From positions 372,001-436,000 of the forward strand of contig CAVZSF010000007.1 of the NCBI GenBank assembly GCA_963777895.1: a stretch of DNA of 64,000 nt. The letters are read 5' to 3'. Shown here one piece after another: positions 30,261 to 38,991 of this stretch. The notes below the pieces were generated by a model. The model did no database searches. It saw only the letters and a list, made by a program, of their open reading frames with translations, and was not told the DNA's origin. The position numbers and the translations under genes are program-made. Every line of letters starts with the position of its first letter. Within the stretch, counting starts at the first letter, position 1. Origin of the DNA: UBA2241 sp963777895. Its GTDB lineage: Bacteria; Actinomycetota; Thermoleophilia; UBA2241.

Positions 30261-31265
30261 TCAGGCGCGGGTCTTTCGGGTGGCCCGCGCGGCGCCCTTC
30301 TGGGCGGCCGGCACGATGTGGGTACCGGCCTTGCCGGCCAGCGCCTGGTTCACCTCGGTCAGCTTGGCGACGATGGCCGCGCGGCCGCCGCCGCGCACGA
30401 AGCGCATGGCGGCGTCGACCTTGGGTCCCATGCTGCCGGCCTTGAAGTGGCCCTCGGCGGCGTAGCCCTCCATCTCGTCTAAGGGGACGATGCCGAGGGC
30501 GCGCTGCTTCGGGCCGCGATAGTCGAGATAGACCTTGGGGACGTCGGTGAGCACGAGCAGGACGTCGGCCGCGACGTCGCTCGCCAGCCGCATCGCCGCC
30601 AGGTCCTTGTCGATCACGGCGTCCACGCCCGAGAGGGCGCCGTTGCGGGCGCGCACCACGGGGATGCCGCCGCCGCCTGAGCAGATCACGAGGGCGCCGT
30701 CGCGCACGAGGTCGACGATGGCCTCGCGCGGCACGATCTCGATGGGTTCGGGCGAGGGCACGACGCGACGCCAGCCGCGGCCCGCGTCCTCCTTCATGGC
30801 GAAGCCCTGCTCGAGCATCATCGTCTGCGCCTTCTTCTGGTCGTAGAAGGGCCCGACCGGCTTCGAGGGCTTGGCGAAGGCGGGGTCCTTGGCGCTCACC
30901 GCGACCTGCGTGAGGAGCGTGACCACGGGCTGCGTGACCTTGCGCTTGCGCAGGTGGTTCTGCAGGGTCTGCTCGAGCATGTAGCCGATCTGCCCCTGGC
31001 TCATGGCGCCGCAGACGTCCATCGGCATCGGCGCCACCAGCTTGGCGGCGACCTCCTGCTGGATGAGCAGGTTGCCGACCTGCGGCCCGTTGCCGTGCGT
31101 GAGCACGACGCGGTAGCCGTCGGAGGCCATCTGCGCGATGCGCCGCATGGCGGCGTCCACGTTGACGAGCTGCTCCTCGAAGGTGCCCACCTGGCCGGGC
31201 TGCAGGATGGCGTTGCCGCCCAGCGCCACGACCACGGTGGTGCCGTTGCCGGCCGTCTGCGTCAC
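30261..31265 (-). CDS. arcC: Carbamate kinase
   Basis: This 334-aa enzyme makes ATP from carbamoyl phosphate and ADP. It has VVVALGGNAI at the N-terminus, VLTHGNGPQVGNLL, VICSGGGGIPVV, VIDKDLAA, and GSMGPKVDAAMRF near the C-terminus. A Lys/Ala-rich tail (RATRKTRA) extends a little beyond the usual end. GTG start. It lies between the agmatine deiminase and antiporter genes; in the pathway it uses carbamoyl phosphate released from carbamoylputrescine. Confidence 0.96.
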   Translation of the reverse strand: MTQTAGNGTTVVVALGGNAILQPGQVGTFEEQLVNVDAAMRRIAQMASDGYRVVLTHGNGPQVGNLLIQQEVAAKLVAPMPMDVCGAMSQGQIGYMLEQTLQNHLRKRKVTQPVVTLLTQVAVSAKDPAFAKPSKPVGPFYDQKKAQTMMLEQGFAMKEDAGRGWRRVVPSPEPIEIVPREAIVDLVRDGALVICSGGGGIPVVRARNGALSGVDAVIDKDLAAMRLASDVAADVLLVLTDVPKVYLDYRGPKQRALGIVPLDEMEGYAAEGHFKAGSMGPKVDAAMRFVRGGGRAAIVAKLTEVNQALAGKAGTHIVPAAQKGAARATRKTRA

Positions 31266-31293
31266 CTCACGCGCCTCCGATCCGTGGCCTGCG

Positions 31294-32718
31294 TCACGTC
31301 GCCTTGCGCCGGCTGTGCCGGTAGAGCCACCAGCCGACCGCCAGCGACACGACCGTGCCGCCGACGGTGATCGCCCAGAAGGTGCCCTTCGAGACTCCCT
31401 CGGCCGGGTAGTAGAAGAAGAGCGCGACCGTGAGGATGATACCGAGTTCGCACAGGATCGTGCTGATCCACGCGCCGGCGACGCCGCCCGGCACCACGTA
31501 CGGGCGGTGCTGCTCGGGGAACTTGCGGCGCAGCACGAGCAACGCCGGGAACATCAGCAGGTATGGGATCAGGAAGACGATCGACGACAGGGCGAAGAGG
31601 GTCCAGAAGACGTTCGCCTGATCGGGGTCCAGTGCGTAGGCGAGCACGGTGATGGCGCTGGCGATCACGCCCATGAGGACGAACGCGTAGTCGGGCGTGC
31701 CGAAGCGCTTGTTGACGTGGCCGAACACGCCCGGGGCGGTCTTGTCGAGGCCGGTCGCCCCGATCGTCTGGTTGGCGCCGATCGACCACGTCACCATGTT
31801 GCCGAAGAAGGTGAAGAGCAGGCCGACGACGGCCACGTCGAAGAGCCAGTGGTAGCCGCCCAGGACCTCGTCGAACGAGAGCTGCAGCGCGTCGACGATG
31901 CCCGTGACGATGCTCACGTCCTCGGTCTTGACGGCGGCGAGGATGCCGAAGGTGGCGAACGTGTAGACGAGGAGGATCGCCGCGCCGGCCATGATGATCA
32001 TCCGGGGCACGTCGCGCTTCGGCTCCTTGATGGCGCCGCCGGCCGAGCTCATGAGCTCGAAGCCCATGTACGAGTAGATGATGATCGGCAGGAACGAGAG
32101 GCTGTCCTCGTTCCACGACGGCATCCACTGGTCGAGCGCGAACGAGTTGGCGGCGCCGTGCTTGGCGGCGTAGGCGACGCCCATCACGCCGAGGCCGACC
32201 AGCACGATGACCTTCAGGGCGGCGCTGAGGTTGGGGATGAACTTGCTCCACGACAGCGGCAGGATCCCGATCAGGACGATCGCCCAGACCATGGCGATCA
32301 CGATGACGGCCTCCCAGACCGGGGGCACGTCAACGCCGAAGGCGACCTCGAGCGAGCCCACGAAGAGCACGAAGACAGAGGGCGCCCAGAGGGCGACGTT
32401 GACCCAGTACATCCACGACGTCACCGTGCCCCATCCGGGGCCGAAAGCCTCTTTCACCCACACGTAGATGCCGCCCTCGTCCGGCCAGGCGCTGCCCAGC
32501 TCGGCGGTGACGAAGCCGTAGGGGATGAAGAAGAGCAGGCCGAGGATGAGCCAGAAGCCGAGGCCCTGGACACCGATCGCCGCCGACGCGGCGACCGTGT
32601 CGGCCACGAGGATCGCCGACACGCTGAAGAGCACCATGCTGAACAACCCGAACACCTTGGGCTGCTGATCGAGGGTGGCGGCGCTCGTGGAGCTCTGGGT
32701 GACGTCTACTGATGCCAT
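31294..32718 (-). CDS. APC-superfamily amino acid/polyamine antiporter, probable agmatine/putrescine exchanger
   Basis: This 474-aa membrane protein has about 12 predicted helices. The first is FGLFSMVLFSVSAILVADTV, and YGFVTAELGSAWPDEGGIYVW is typical of the AdiC/GadC-like APC family. Its position in the agmatine operon (as agcD in enterococci) points to exchange of external agmatine for internal putrescine. The ATG at 32718 is preceded by gaaaggaagcacc; the longer open frame is spurious. Confidence 0.88.
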   Translation of the reverse strand: MASVDVTQSSTSAATLDQQPKVFGLFSMVLFSVSAILVADTVAASAAIGVQGLGFWLILGLLFFIPYGFVTAELGSAWPDEGGIYVWVKEAFGPGWGTVTSWMYWVNVALWAPSVFVLFVGSLEVAFGVDVPPVWEAVIVIAMVWAIVLIGILPLSWSKFIPNLSAALKVIVLVGLGVMGVAYAAKHGAANSFALDQWMPSWNEDSLSFLPIIIYSYMGFELMSSAGGAIKEPKRDVPRMIIMAGAAILLVYTFATFGILAAVKTEDVSIVTGIVDALQLSFDEVLGGYHWLFDVAVVGLLFTFFGNMVTWSIGANQTIGATGLDKTAPGVFGHVNKRFGTPDYAFVLMGVIASAITVLAYALDPDQANVFWTLFALSSIVFLIPYLLMFPALLVLRRKFPEQHRPYVVPGGVAGAWISTILCELGIILTVALFFYYPAEGVSKGTFWAITVGGTVVSLAVGWWLYRHSRRKAT

Positions 32719-32747
32719 GGTGCTTCCTTTCGTGGTGCGGGGCTGCC

Positions 32748-33770
32748 TCAGGCCAGAAGCGCCCGGCCGATCGCCTGCAGATCGGGGTCGGCCGGCAGCT
32801 CGTCGATGCCGATGAGCGCCAGCATGAGGGCCTTCTGGAAGTGCATGCGGTTCTGGGCCTGCGGGAAGATGATCGACGCGTCGCTGTCGGCGACCTCGTC
32901 GGTGACCTCCTCGCCGCGCATCGCCGGGAGGCAGTGCATGAAGCGGGCGCCCGGCTTGGTCTTCGCCCAGAAATCCTTGTTGACCTGGAAGGGCTTGAAG
33001 GCGCCGACGCGGTCGGCGTACTCCTCCTCCTGACCGGTCCACCACCAGCAGTCGGTGTAGATGAAGTCGGCGCCGGCGATGGCCTCGTCGGGGTCGTTGG
33101 TGAGGAGGAACGAGCCGCCGCTCTCGGCCGCGAAGCGCTCCGCGTTCCGCCGCACCTCGTCGCCGATCTCGTAGCCCGGCGCGTTGCCGATGCGCACGTT
33201 GAGGCCGAGCTTGGCGAGCGTGGTGGAGAGCGAGTTGCAGGGGTGGGCGGCGTCGCCGACGTAGGCGAACGTGACGCCCTCGAGCGTGCCGGCATGCTCG
33301 AGGATGGTGAAGGCGTCGCTCATCGACTGGCAGGGGTGCCGGTCATGGTCCATGCCGTTGATGACCGGCACCGTCGACCAGGCGGCGAGCTCGTTGATGG
33401 TCTCGTTCTTCTTGGCGCGGATCTCGATGGCCGCGTTGTACTGGGCCAGCGTCCGGGCCGTGTCGGCGATGCTCTCGCGGCCCGGCAGGTGGATCTCGCC
33501 GGGACGCAGGTACAGGGCGTTGCCGCCGAGCTCGGCGAACCCGTTCTCGAAGCTGACGCGGGTGCGCGTGGAGGCGGCCTCGAAGATCATCGCCAGGTGC
33601 TTGCCCGGCAGGAAGGGGGTGAGGGGACGCTTCTTCCACAGGGTCTTGAGCACGGACGCCAGGTGCAGCAGGGCTTCAAGGTCCTCGCGTGTGTAGTCGA
33701 GGTCGGTCAGGTAGTGGCGCCCTCTGAAGTGATTGAGCGGCGGCAGCGGCTGGGTCAGGTCGAGCGTCAT
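32748..33770 (-). CDS. ptcA: Putrescine carbamoyltransferase (ornithine carbamoyltransferase family)
   Basis: This 340-aa protein has the carbamoyl-phosphate motif STRTRVSFE, HPCQSMSDAF and FMHCLPAMRGEEV. The ornithine-binding SMG loop of true OTCases is replaced by TDCWWWTGQ, and the length and C-terminus suit putrescine carbamoyltransferase. In the operon it would split N-carbamoylputrescine into putrescine and carbamoyl phosphate for the kinase. The ATG at 33770 has aggaggacgg upstream. It is the first gene of the operon, divergent from the TetR gene. A different acceptor amine cannot be excluded. Confidence 0.88.
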   Translation of the reverse strand: MTLDLTQPLPPLNHFRGRHYLTDLDYTREDLEALLHLASVLKTLWKKRPLTPFLPGKHLAMIFEAASTRTRVSFENGFAELGGNALYLRPGEIHLPGRESIADTARTLAQYNAAIEIRAKKNETINELAAWSTVPVINGMDHDRHPCQSMSDAFTILEHAGTLEGVTFAYVGDAAHPCNSLSTTLAKLGLNVRIGNAPGYEIGDEVRRNAERFAAESGGSFLLTNDPDEAIAGADFIYTDCWWWTGQEEEYADRVGAFKPFQVNKDFWAKTKPGARFMHCLPAMRGEEVTDEVADSDASIIFPQAQNRMHFQKALMLALIGIDELPADPDLQAIGRALLA

Positions 33771-33865
33771 CCGTCCTCCTTCGTCGGGCAAGACCGCCGG
33801 GCGTCACACCCGCGGTCGCCTCTGGCGTTCCCTGGCGTCCGTCCGGATCGGGTAGCGGCGTCATC

Positions 33866-33894
33866 TTGTTTGTCCGGACGGACAAAGATATCCT
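33866..33894 (+). promoter_or_regulatory. TetR promoter with embedded palindromic operator
   Basis: TTGTTT (33866) and TATCCT (33889) are 17 bp apart and drive the TetR gene. The perfect palindrome TTTGTCCG-GA-CGGACAAA (33869-33886) fills the spacer. A repressor bound there would block its own promoter, and probably the divergent agmatine operon 100 bp away. A degenerate half-site lies near 33838. Confidence 0.8.
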
Positions 33895-33944
33895 ACGTAG
33901 CGATGCGTCGCGGTGCAAGCGGCGCTGTGAGGAGGGCGAGAGGC

Positions 33945-34634
33945 ATGGGCCGGCCACGGCGCCACGACGACAAGGCGGAACTGCAGCGCAGCCTCGCGCG
34001 CGGGGAGGGCCTTCCCGACGGGCTCTCGTTCGACGACCCCGTCGACGCGTTGCCGCCCGTCGCCCGCACGATCCTCGAGGCGGCGGGGCGCCTGCTCGAG
34101 CGCGGCGGGTACGAGACCCTCAGACTCTCGGCCATCGCCGAGGAGGCCGACGAGCCGAAGGCGAGCATCGGCTACTACTTCGGCAGCAAGGACGGCCTCG
34201 TCGTGGCCCTCGTCGACTCGCTCGTCCACGAGGCGAACCGGGCGCTGATCGCCGAGACCGAGGGTCTGCCGATCGGCGAGCAGCGCCTTCACGCCCTCAT
34301 CGACGGCGAGGTCCGTATCGCCGACGACCTTGCCTCCTTCCGCGCGTTCTTCGAGTTGCTGCCGCACGCCCTGCGCAACGAGCGCCTGCGGCCGCGCGTC
34401 GCTGCCCTCTACGAGGGGTACCGAGAGACGGTGCTGCGCTGCGTCGCCGCCGGCGACGCAGCGCTGCGTCCCAGGCTGCTGCCCTTCGCGATGCTCATGA
34501 TCGCGATCGTGGACGGGCTCGCCATCCAGCATGGCCTGGACCCCGAAGGCGTCGAGGTACGGGCCGCCGTCGAGCTCTGGGAGCGTCTCGCCAAGGCGTA
34601 TCTGGCCGAAGTCGGGGCGCTGCCGCCTGTCTGA
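33945..34634 (+). CDS. TetR-family transcriptional regulator of the agmatine operon
   Basis: This 229-aa protein has the TetR helix-turn-helix at about residues 45-90 (ARTILEAAGRLLERGGYETL and IGYYFGSKDGLVVALVDSL). The first 40 residues form a basic extension. The ATG at 33945 follows gaggagggcgagaggc. It is divergent from the carbamoyltransferase operon, and the intergenic palindrome fits its operator. Likely ligand, by context: agmatine or a polyamine. Confidence 0.88.
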   Translation: MGRPRRHDDKAELQRSLARGEGLPDGLSFDDPVDALPPVARTILEAAGRLLERGGYETLRLSAIAEEADEPKASIGYYFGSKDGLVVALVDSLVHEANRALIAETEGLPIGEQRLHALIDGEVRIADDLASFRAFFELLPHALRNERLRPRVAALYEGYRETVLRCVAAGDAALRPRLLPFAMLMIAIVDGLAIQHGLDPEGVEVRAAVELWERLAKAYLAEVGALPPV

Positions 34635-34798
34635 GCCCGGGGTGCCGGCTGCACGTGTGAGCCCGGCGTAGCGGCTGCACGTCTGAACACCCTGTCCGGT
34701 CGTCGCCTTCTGAGCCCGGCTTCCCAGCCGCCTCGCGTTCGCGATACGCTTCGGAGGCCCGGTGACGGGCAGGGCACCGCAGCGAAGGGACGCACGCC

Positions 34799-35812
34799 GT
34801 GGACAGCGCCATCATCTGGGACCCAGCCTACGAGGAGCACGCGACCGAAGGGCACCCCGAGAGCCCGGAGCGCGTGAGGGCGATCATCCGGCGCCTGGAG
34901 GACAGCGACCTCTGGCCGCGGTTGACACTGGGTGAGCCCGAGCCTGCCACGGTCGACGACATCCTCACCGTCCACACCGCGGCGCACGTCGAGAAGGTCC
35001 GGCGCGCCGCCGAAAGCGGCGGGCGCTGGCTCGACCCGGACACCTACGTCGGGGCGCGAAGCTTCGACATCGCCCTGCTCTCGGCCGGCGGCGCGCTGAC
35101 CGCCTTGCGTCAGTGGGAGCAGGGCCGGGTGCCCTTCGCCCTCGTACGGCCTCCCGGCCACCACGCCACGCCCGACCGGGCCATGGGCTTCTGCCTGTTC
35201 AACAACGTTGCCATCGCCGCCCGGCGCCTGCTGGCTGAGGGCATGGAGCGCGTCGCCATCGTCGACTGGGACGTGCATCACGGCAACGGCACGCAAGCCG
35301 CCTTCTACGACGACGGCCGCGTGCTGTTCTGCTCCCTGCACCAGTGGCCGCTGTACCCCGGCAGCGGCTGGTCGAACGAGTGCGGCGAGGGCGACGGCGA
35401 AGGCAGGACGGTGAACGTGCCCCTGCCGCCCGGGTCGACCGACGGCGACTACCTGCGGGCCTTCGACCAGGTCGTGACGCCCATCGTCGGTCAGTTCGCC
35501 CCGCAGGCGATCCTCGTCTCGACGGGAGTCGACGCCCACAGCGCCGATCCCCTGGCGAGCATGCAGATGAGCGAGGCCGGCTTCGCGCATCTGGCGCTGC
35601 GCGTGCTCTCGCTCGCGCGGCACCATTGCGACACGCGCCTCGCGCTCGTGCTCGAGGGCGGCTACGACAAGGTGTCCACGCCGCGCTCGATCGAGGCGAT
35701 CCTGCGCGCCCTCTTGGACGAGCGCGCTCCGGAGCCCGATGGGGCGAGCGGCGTCGCCGATCCCGCCATCGCCCGCGCCGTCGAGGTGCAGGCGCAGTAC
35801 TGGGAGCTGTAG
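34799..35812 (+). CDS. Histone-deacetylase-like amidohydrolase (candidate acetylpolyamine deacetylase)
   Basis: This 337-aa zinc hydrolase is of the HDAC/AcuC/APAH superfamily. It has HPESPERVRAI, VRPPGHHATPDRAMGFC (charge-relay histidines), VDWDVHHGNGTQ (Asp and His zinc ligands) and STGVDAHSADPL (third ligand Asp). Bacterial members deacetylate acetylpolyamines, acetoin-pathway acetyl-lysines or other amides. Adjacency to the agmatine/putrescine operon favours an acetylpolyamine, but this is inference. GTG start with gaaggga upstream. It is on the same strand as the TetR gene. Confidence 0.9.
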   Translation: MDSAIIWDPAYEEHATEGHPESPERVRAIIRRLEDSDLWPRLTLGEPEPATVDDILTVHTAAHVEKVRRAAESGGRWLDPDTYVGARSFDIALLSAGGALTALRQWEQGRVPFALVRPPGHHATPDRAMGFCLFNNVAIAARRLLAEGMERVAIVDWDVHHGNGTQAAFYDDGRVLFCSLHQWPLYPGSGWSNECGEGDGEGRTVNVPLPPGSTDGDYLRAFDQVVTPIVGQFAPQAILVSTGVDAHSADPLASMQMSEAGFAHLALRVLSLARHHCDTRLALVLEGGYDKVSTPRSIEAILRALLDERAPEPDGASGVADPAIARAVEVQAQYWEL

Positions 35813-35820
35813 CGCCTGCC

Positions 35821-36841
35821 TCAGTACTCGCCGGGCGCCGCCTTGGTCTTGCCGCGGAAGGTCCGGTAGACGAAGGCGGTGTAGGCGAGCACGAGTGGCA
35901 CGCCGATCAGCGCGATGACGAGCATGACCTTGAGGGTGAGCGACTCGGATGAAGCGTTCGTCACGGTCAGGCTCGTCGACGGGTCGCTGCCGCGCGCCGG
36001 GATGATCTCGGGGTAGTTGCCCACCGCCGCGATGCCCGCCAGCGCGACGATGATGACGGCCGACCCCAGAAAGGCCTTCAGGTCGGCCCCTTCCTTGCGC
36101 TGCTGCCAGAAGGTGGAGACGACAGCCACCGCCAGGACGGCGAGGAAGAGCCACCCCAGGACGCTGCCGAACACGTTGTCGGAGGCTCGCGACACGGCTG
36201 GCGATGGTCGCGGCCGAGGTCGCCACGGCAAGCGCGACGCACACGATGAAGAGCGGCGTCCGCCACTTGACGGCCCGCTCGTACACCGGCCCCTCCGCCT
36301 TGACGGCGAGCCACGAGGCTCCGTGCGTGACGAGCAGCGCGAGGCCGGTCACGGCGACGAGCAGCGCGTACGGGTTGAGCAGGTCGAGGAAGGTGCCGGT
36401 GTAATCGCCGGCCGCGTTCAGGGGGACGCCGCGGATGACGTTGCCGAGCGCGCAGCCGACGAGGATCGCCGGCACCAGGCTGCCCACGAAGAAGGCGGCG
36501 TCCCACACCCGGGCCCACGCCTCGTCGCGGTGCCGGAACTCCATGGCGACGGCGCGCAGGATCAGGCCGAACAGCACGAGCATGATGGCGAGGTAGAAGC
36601 CGCTGAAGGTCATGGCGTACACGGCCGGGAAGGCGGCGAAGATCGCCCCACCGCCGGTGAGCAGCCAGACCTCGTTGCCGTCCCACACCGGGCCGATGCT
36701 GGCGCGCACCAGGCGACGCTCGTCCTCCGTGCGGGCGATGAAGGGGTACAGGACGCCCGCGCCGAGGTCGAAGCCGTCGAGCACGACGTAGCCGGTCAGC
36801 AGGACGGCGACGAGGAAGAACCAGATGGTCTCGAGACTCAT
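35821..36841 (-). CDS. cydB: Cytochrome bd ubiquinol oxidase subunit II, frameshifted
   Basis: This integral membrane subunit is about 339 aa after correction. It starts MSLETIWFFLVAVLLTGYVVLDGFDLGAG with the diagnostic GFDLG, and WDGNEVWLLTGGG follows. At about 36184 an extra base breaks the frame in the middle of the protein; SDNVFGSVLGW and the C-terminal half continue one frame over to the TGA at 35821. It follows cydA with a short overlap, and both are needed for quinol oxidation with oxygen as acceptor. Confidence 0.88.
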
Positions 36842-36845
36842 GTCT

Positions 36846-38235
36846 TCACCCCTTCGTGCCGGCGACTGCGGGTTTGGCCGCGCCCTGCTCGGGCCGCGGA
36901 CCGGCCTTGTCGCCCTCGAGCATCTCGGCCACGTCCTCGGGGCCCTTGCGGATGATCCCGGTGAAGATCGCTCAGCCACGCGATGAACAGGACCAGATAG
37001 ACGAGGGCGAAGAGCCCGAGCGTGACCCAGATCTCGGAGGCCGAGACCACGGGCGAGACGCCGTCGCTCGTGCGCAGCAGGCCCTGGACGATCCAGGGCT
37101 GGCGGCCGACCTCGGTCGCGGTCCAGCCCATGTTTATGGCGATGATCGGTAGCGGGAAGCTGCAGACCAGCACCCACAGCATCCAGCGCGCCTTCTCGAG
37201 GCGCTTCATGAGATGCATCGCGAGCGCGACCAGCATGATCAGGATGAAGAGGAAGGACAGCGCGATCATCAGGTGGTAGCTCTGGAAGGTGAGCTGCACC
37301 GGCGGTGTGTCGGCGACCGGCACGCTGTCCATTCCGGTAACGGTCGCGTCAGGGTCGAGGTGCAGCATCATGCTCAGACCGCTGGGGAGCTTGAGCCCGG
37401 TGACGCTCTTGTCGCCCGTGTTCACCCAGCCGAGCAGGGTGAGGTCGGCACCCTTCTCGGTCGTGTAGATGCCCTCGAAGGCCGCCATCTTGACCGGCTG
37501 GTGCTCGGCCACCACCAAGGCGTGCCAGTGCCCGATGAACGGCATGAGGGCCGAGACGATCAGGCCGGCGACGAGCGCCGAGACGAGCGACTGGCGGGCG
37601 AAGTTCATGTGCCGTTTCTTCAGCAGGTACCACGCCGAGATGCTCGCCACCACGAAGCAACCGGTGATGAGCGCCGCGGCCATGGTGTGCACGTAGCGCG
37701 GCGCCGTCGACGGGTTGAGCGCCGCGGCCCAGAAGTCGGTGAGGACGGCCTTGCCGTCCTGGATCTTGTAGCCCGCCGGCGTCTGCTGCCACGAGTTGGC
37801 GATGAGGATCCAGAGCGCCGAGAGCCAGGCACCGATCATGACGAGCCAGGTGGAGGCGTAGTAGAAGCCGCGCGAGACCTTTTTGCGGCCGAAGAGCAGG
37901 ACGCCCAGAAAGGTCGACTCGAGGAAGAAGGCGAACAGGCCTTCCGCCGCCAGCGGCGCGCCGAAGATGTTGCCCACGAAGCGCGAGTAGTCAGCCCAGT
38001 TGGTGCCGAAGGCGAACTCCATGGTGATGCCGGTGGCGACCCCGATGGCGAAGGTCGTCGTGAAGAGCTTGATCCAGAAGTTCGAGGCGGCCTTGTGGGC
38101 CGGGATCCCGCTCTTGTAGTAGCGCCGCTCGGACAGCACCACCATCAGCACGAGCCCGATGCTGATGGGCACGAAGATGAAGTGATAGCCGATCGTGAAG
38201 GCGAACTGCAGGCGGGCGAGCGTCAGGGCGTCCAT
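36846..38235 (-). CDS. cydA: Cytochrome bd ubiquinol oxidase subunit I, frameshifted near the C-terminus
   Basis: This subunit carries the hemes and quinol site. It has the N-terminal DALTLARLQFAFTIGYHFIF (heme b595 His), FIGHWHALV, QPVKMAAFEG and GWTATEVGRQPW (Met region of heme b558). The Q-loop is the short form. Near 36966 an extra base shifts the frame for the last 40 residues; the alternative frame reads FTGIIRKGPEDVAEMLEG and ends at a TGA (36846), five bases before the cydB start, which looks authentic. Length about 462 aa. A Rex-like operator overlaps its promoter. Confidence 0.92.
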
Positions 38236-38318
38236 ACCGTGAAGGCACCTCCTCGAGACCGTTGGCGACGGCCGCGCACGGCGGCTGGCAGAGCCTTGCG
38301 CGCCGACGAGACCGCACT

Positions 38319-38357
38319 ATTCTCATGGTGGCAATGGTGTTGTGTCAATTGTCACAA
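38319..38357 (-). promoter_or_regulatory. cydA promoter with Rex-like operator
   Basis: On the minus strand TTGACA (38348-38343) and GAGAAT (38324-38319), 18 bp apart, form a promoter 85 bp upstream of cydA. Overlapping its -35 is TTGTGtcAATTgtCACAA (38340-38357), matching the Rex consensus TTGTG-N8-CACAA. Rex senses NADH/NAD and represses cyd genes in streptomycetes, so redox control of this operon is likely. Confidence 0.75.
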
Positions 38358-38494
38358 GGGGCGATTTCGAGCCTGACGGATGCATGAAAGCTATGAAAAC
38401 GCGATTAACCCCTTCCGTCGCACGCGTCGTCGTGCTACCCTACCGCGGGGCCGGCAATGTTCGTCGGCATTTTTCTTGTGGGAGGCTGATTCTG

Positions 38495-38851
38495 TTGGCT
38501 GAAGTTGTTGAACTGCTGGAATGCGAGGAGTGTTCTGCTCAATGTGAAAAGGTCGTGTACCCCGCGGCCTGCCTGAGCATGAACTGCCGGTTCCTGTACG
38601 CATTCAAGGAAGACGGTGACACCTTCTTCGGGTGCATCGAGAAGGTCTTCCCCCATGAGATCGACCTGCAGAAGTTCCAGGAGATCGAGCGTGGGAAGGG
38701 CGGCTTCGGCGTCGTCAAGGTGACGAGCCAGCCGCTGCCACAATGCTCCGTCGCGGTCCAGAGCTGCTACGCCTCAGGCGAGGGCCCGCTCTGCCGCAAC
38801 ATGTACTTCCGGCGCCGTGACCGGCGCGAGGTGCAGACGGTCGAAGACTGA
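38495..38851 (+). CDS. Cysteine-rich protein of unknown function
   Basis: This is a 118-aa protein with nine cysteines, including LECEECSAQCEK near the start, AACLSMNC, and later FFGC, QCSVAVQSC and PLCRN. I do not recognise the family. The pattern suggests metal binding or disulfides. The reading frame stays open upstream to 38342, but the extra N-terminal residues overlap the Rex site and are unlikely to be translated. A TTG at 38495 preceded by gggagg at a 9-nt gap is the best start. Two strong terminators follow. The 5' region is less GC-rich than its surroundings. Confidence 0.6.
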   Translation: MAEVVELLECEECSAQCEKVVYPAACLSMNCRFLYAFKEDGDTFFGCIEKVFPHEIDLQKFQEIERGKGGFGVVKVTSQPLPQCSVAVQSCYASGEGPLCRNMYFRRRDRREVQTVED

Positions 38852-38860
38852 AGGCTGGAC

Positions 38861-38880
38861 CGGCGCCGGGAGAGGCGCCG
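38861..38880 (+). terminator. Terminator after the cysteine-rich gene, hairpin 1
   Basis: A 7-bp GC stem (38861-38867 with 38874-38880) with a GGGAGA loop and a tttcat tail, 9 bp after the stop. Confidence 0.75.
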
Positions 38881-38893
38881 TTTCATGCCGTCG

Positions 38894-38936
38894 AACCGCC
38901 GCCTGAGCAGCGCTTTCCGCTGTCCAGGCGGCGGTT
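38894..38936 (+). terminator. Terminator after the cysteine-rich gene, hairpin 2
   Basis: A 12-bp outer stem (38894-38905 with 38925-38936) and a 6-bp inner stem around a CTTTC loop, ending in a short T run. It backs up hairpin 1 and isolates the tmRNA promoter. Confidence 0.75.
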
Positions 38937-38961
38937 TCACGTGGCGGACGGGTGGTATACT
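38935..38961 (+). promoter_or_regulatory. tmRNA promoter
   Basis: A strong -10 TATACT (38956-38961) is preceded by TTTCAC (38935) at a short 15-bp spacing. The expected start would give a leader of about 25 nt, removed by processing to the mature 5' end at 38992. Confidence 0.55.
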
Positions 38962-38991
38962 CCCGTTCGCGGACCGCTCGGTCGCACACAT

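Noticed and set aside
32748..33770. Anabolic ornithine carbamoyltransferase (argF)
   Set aside because: The SMG ornithine loop is absent and the operon partners are those of agmatine fermentation.
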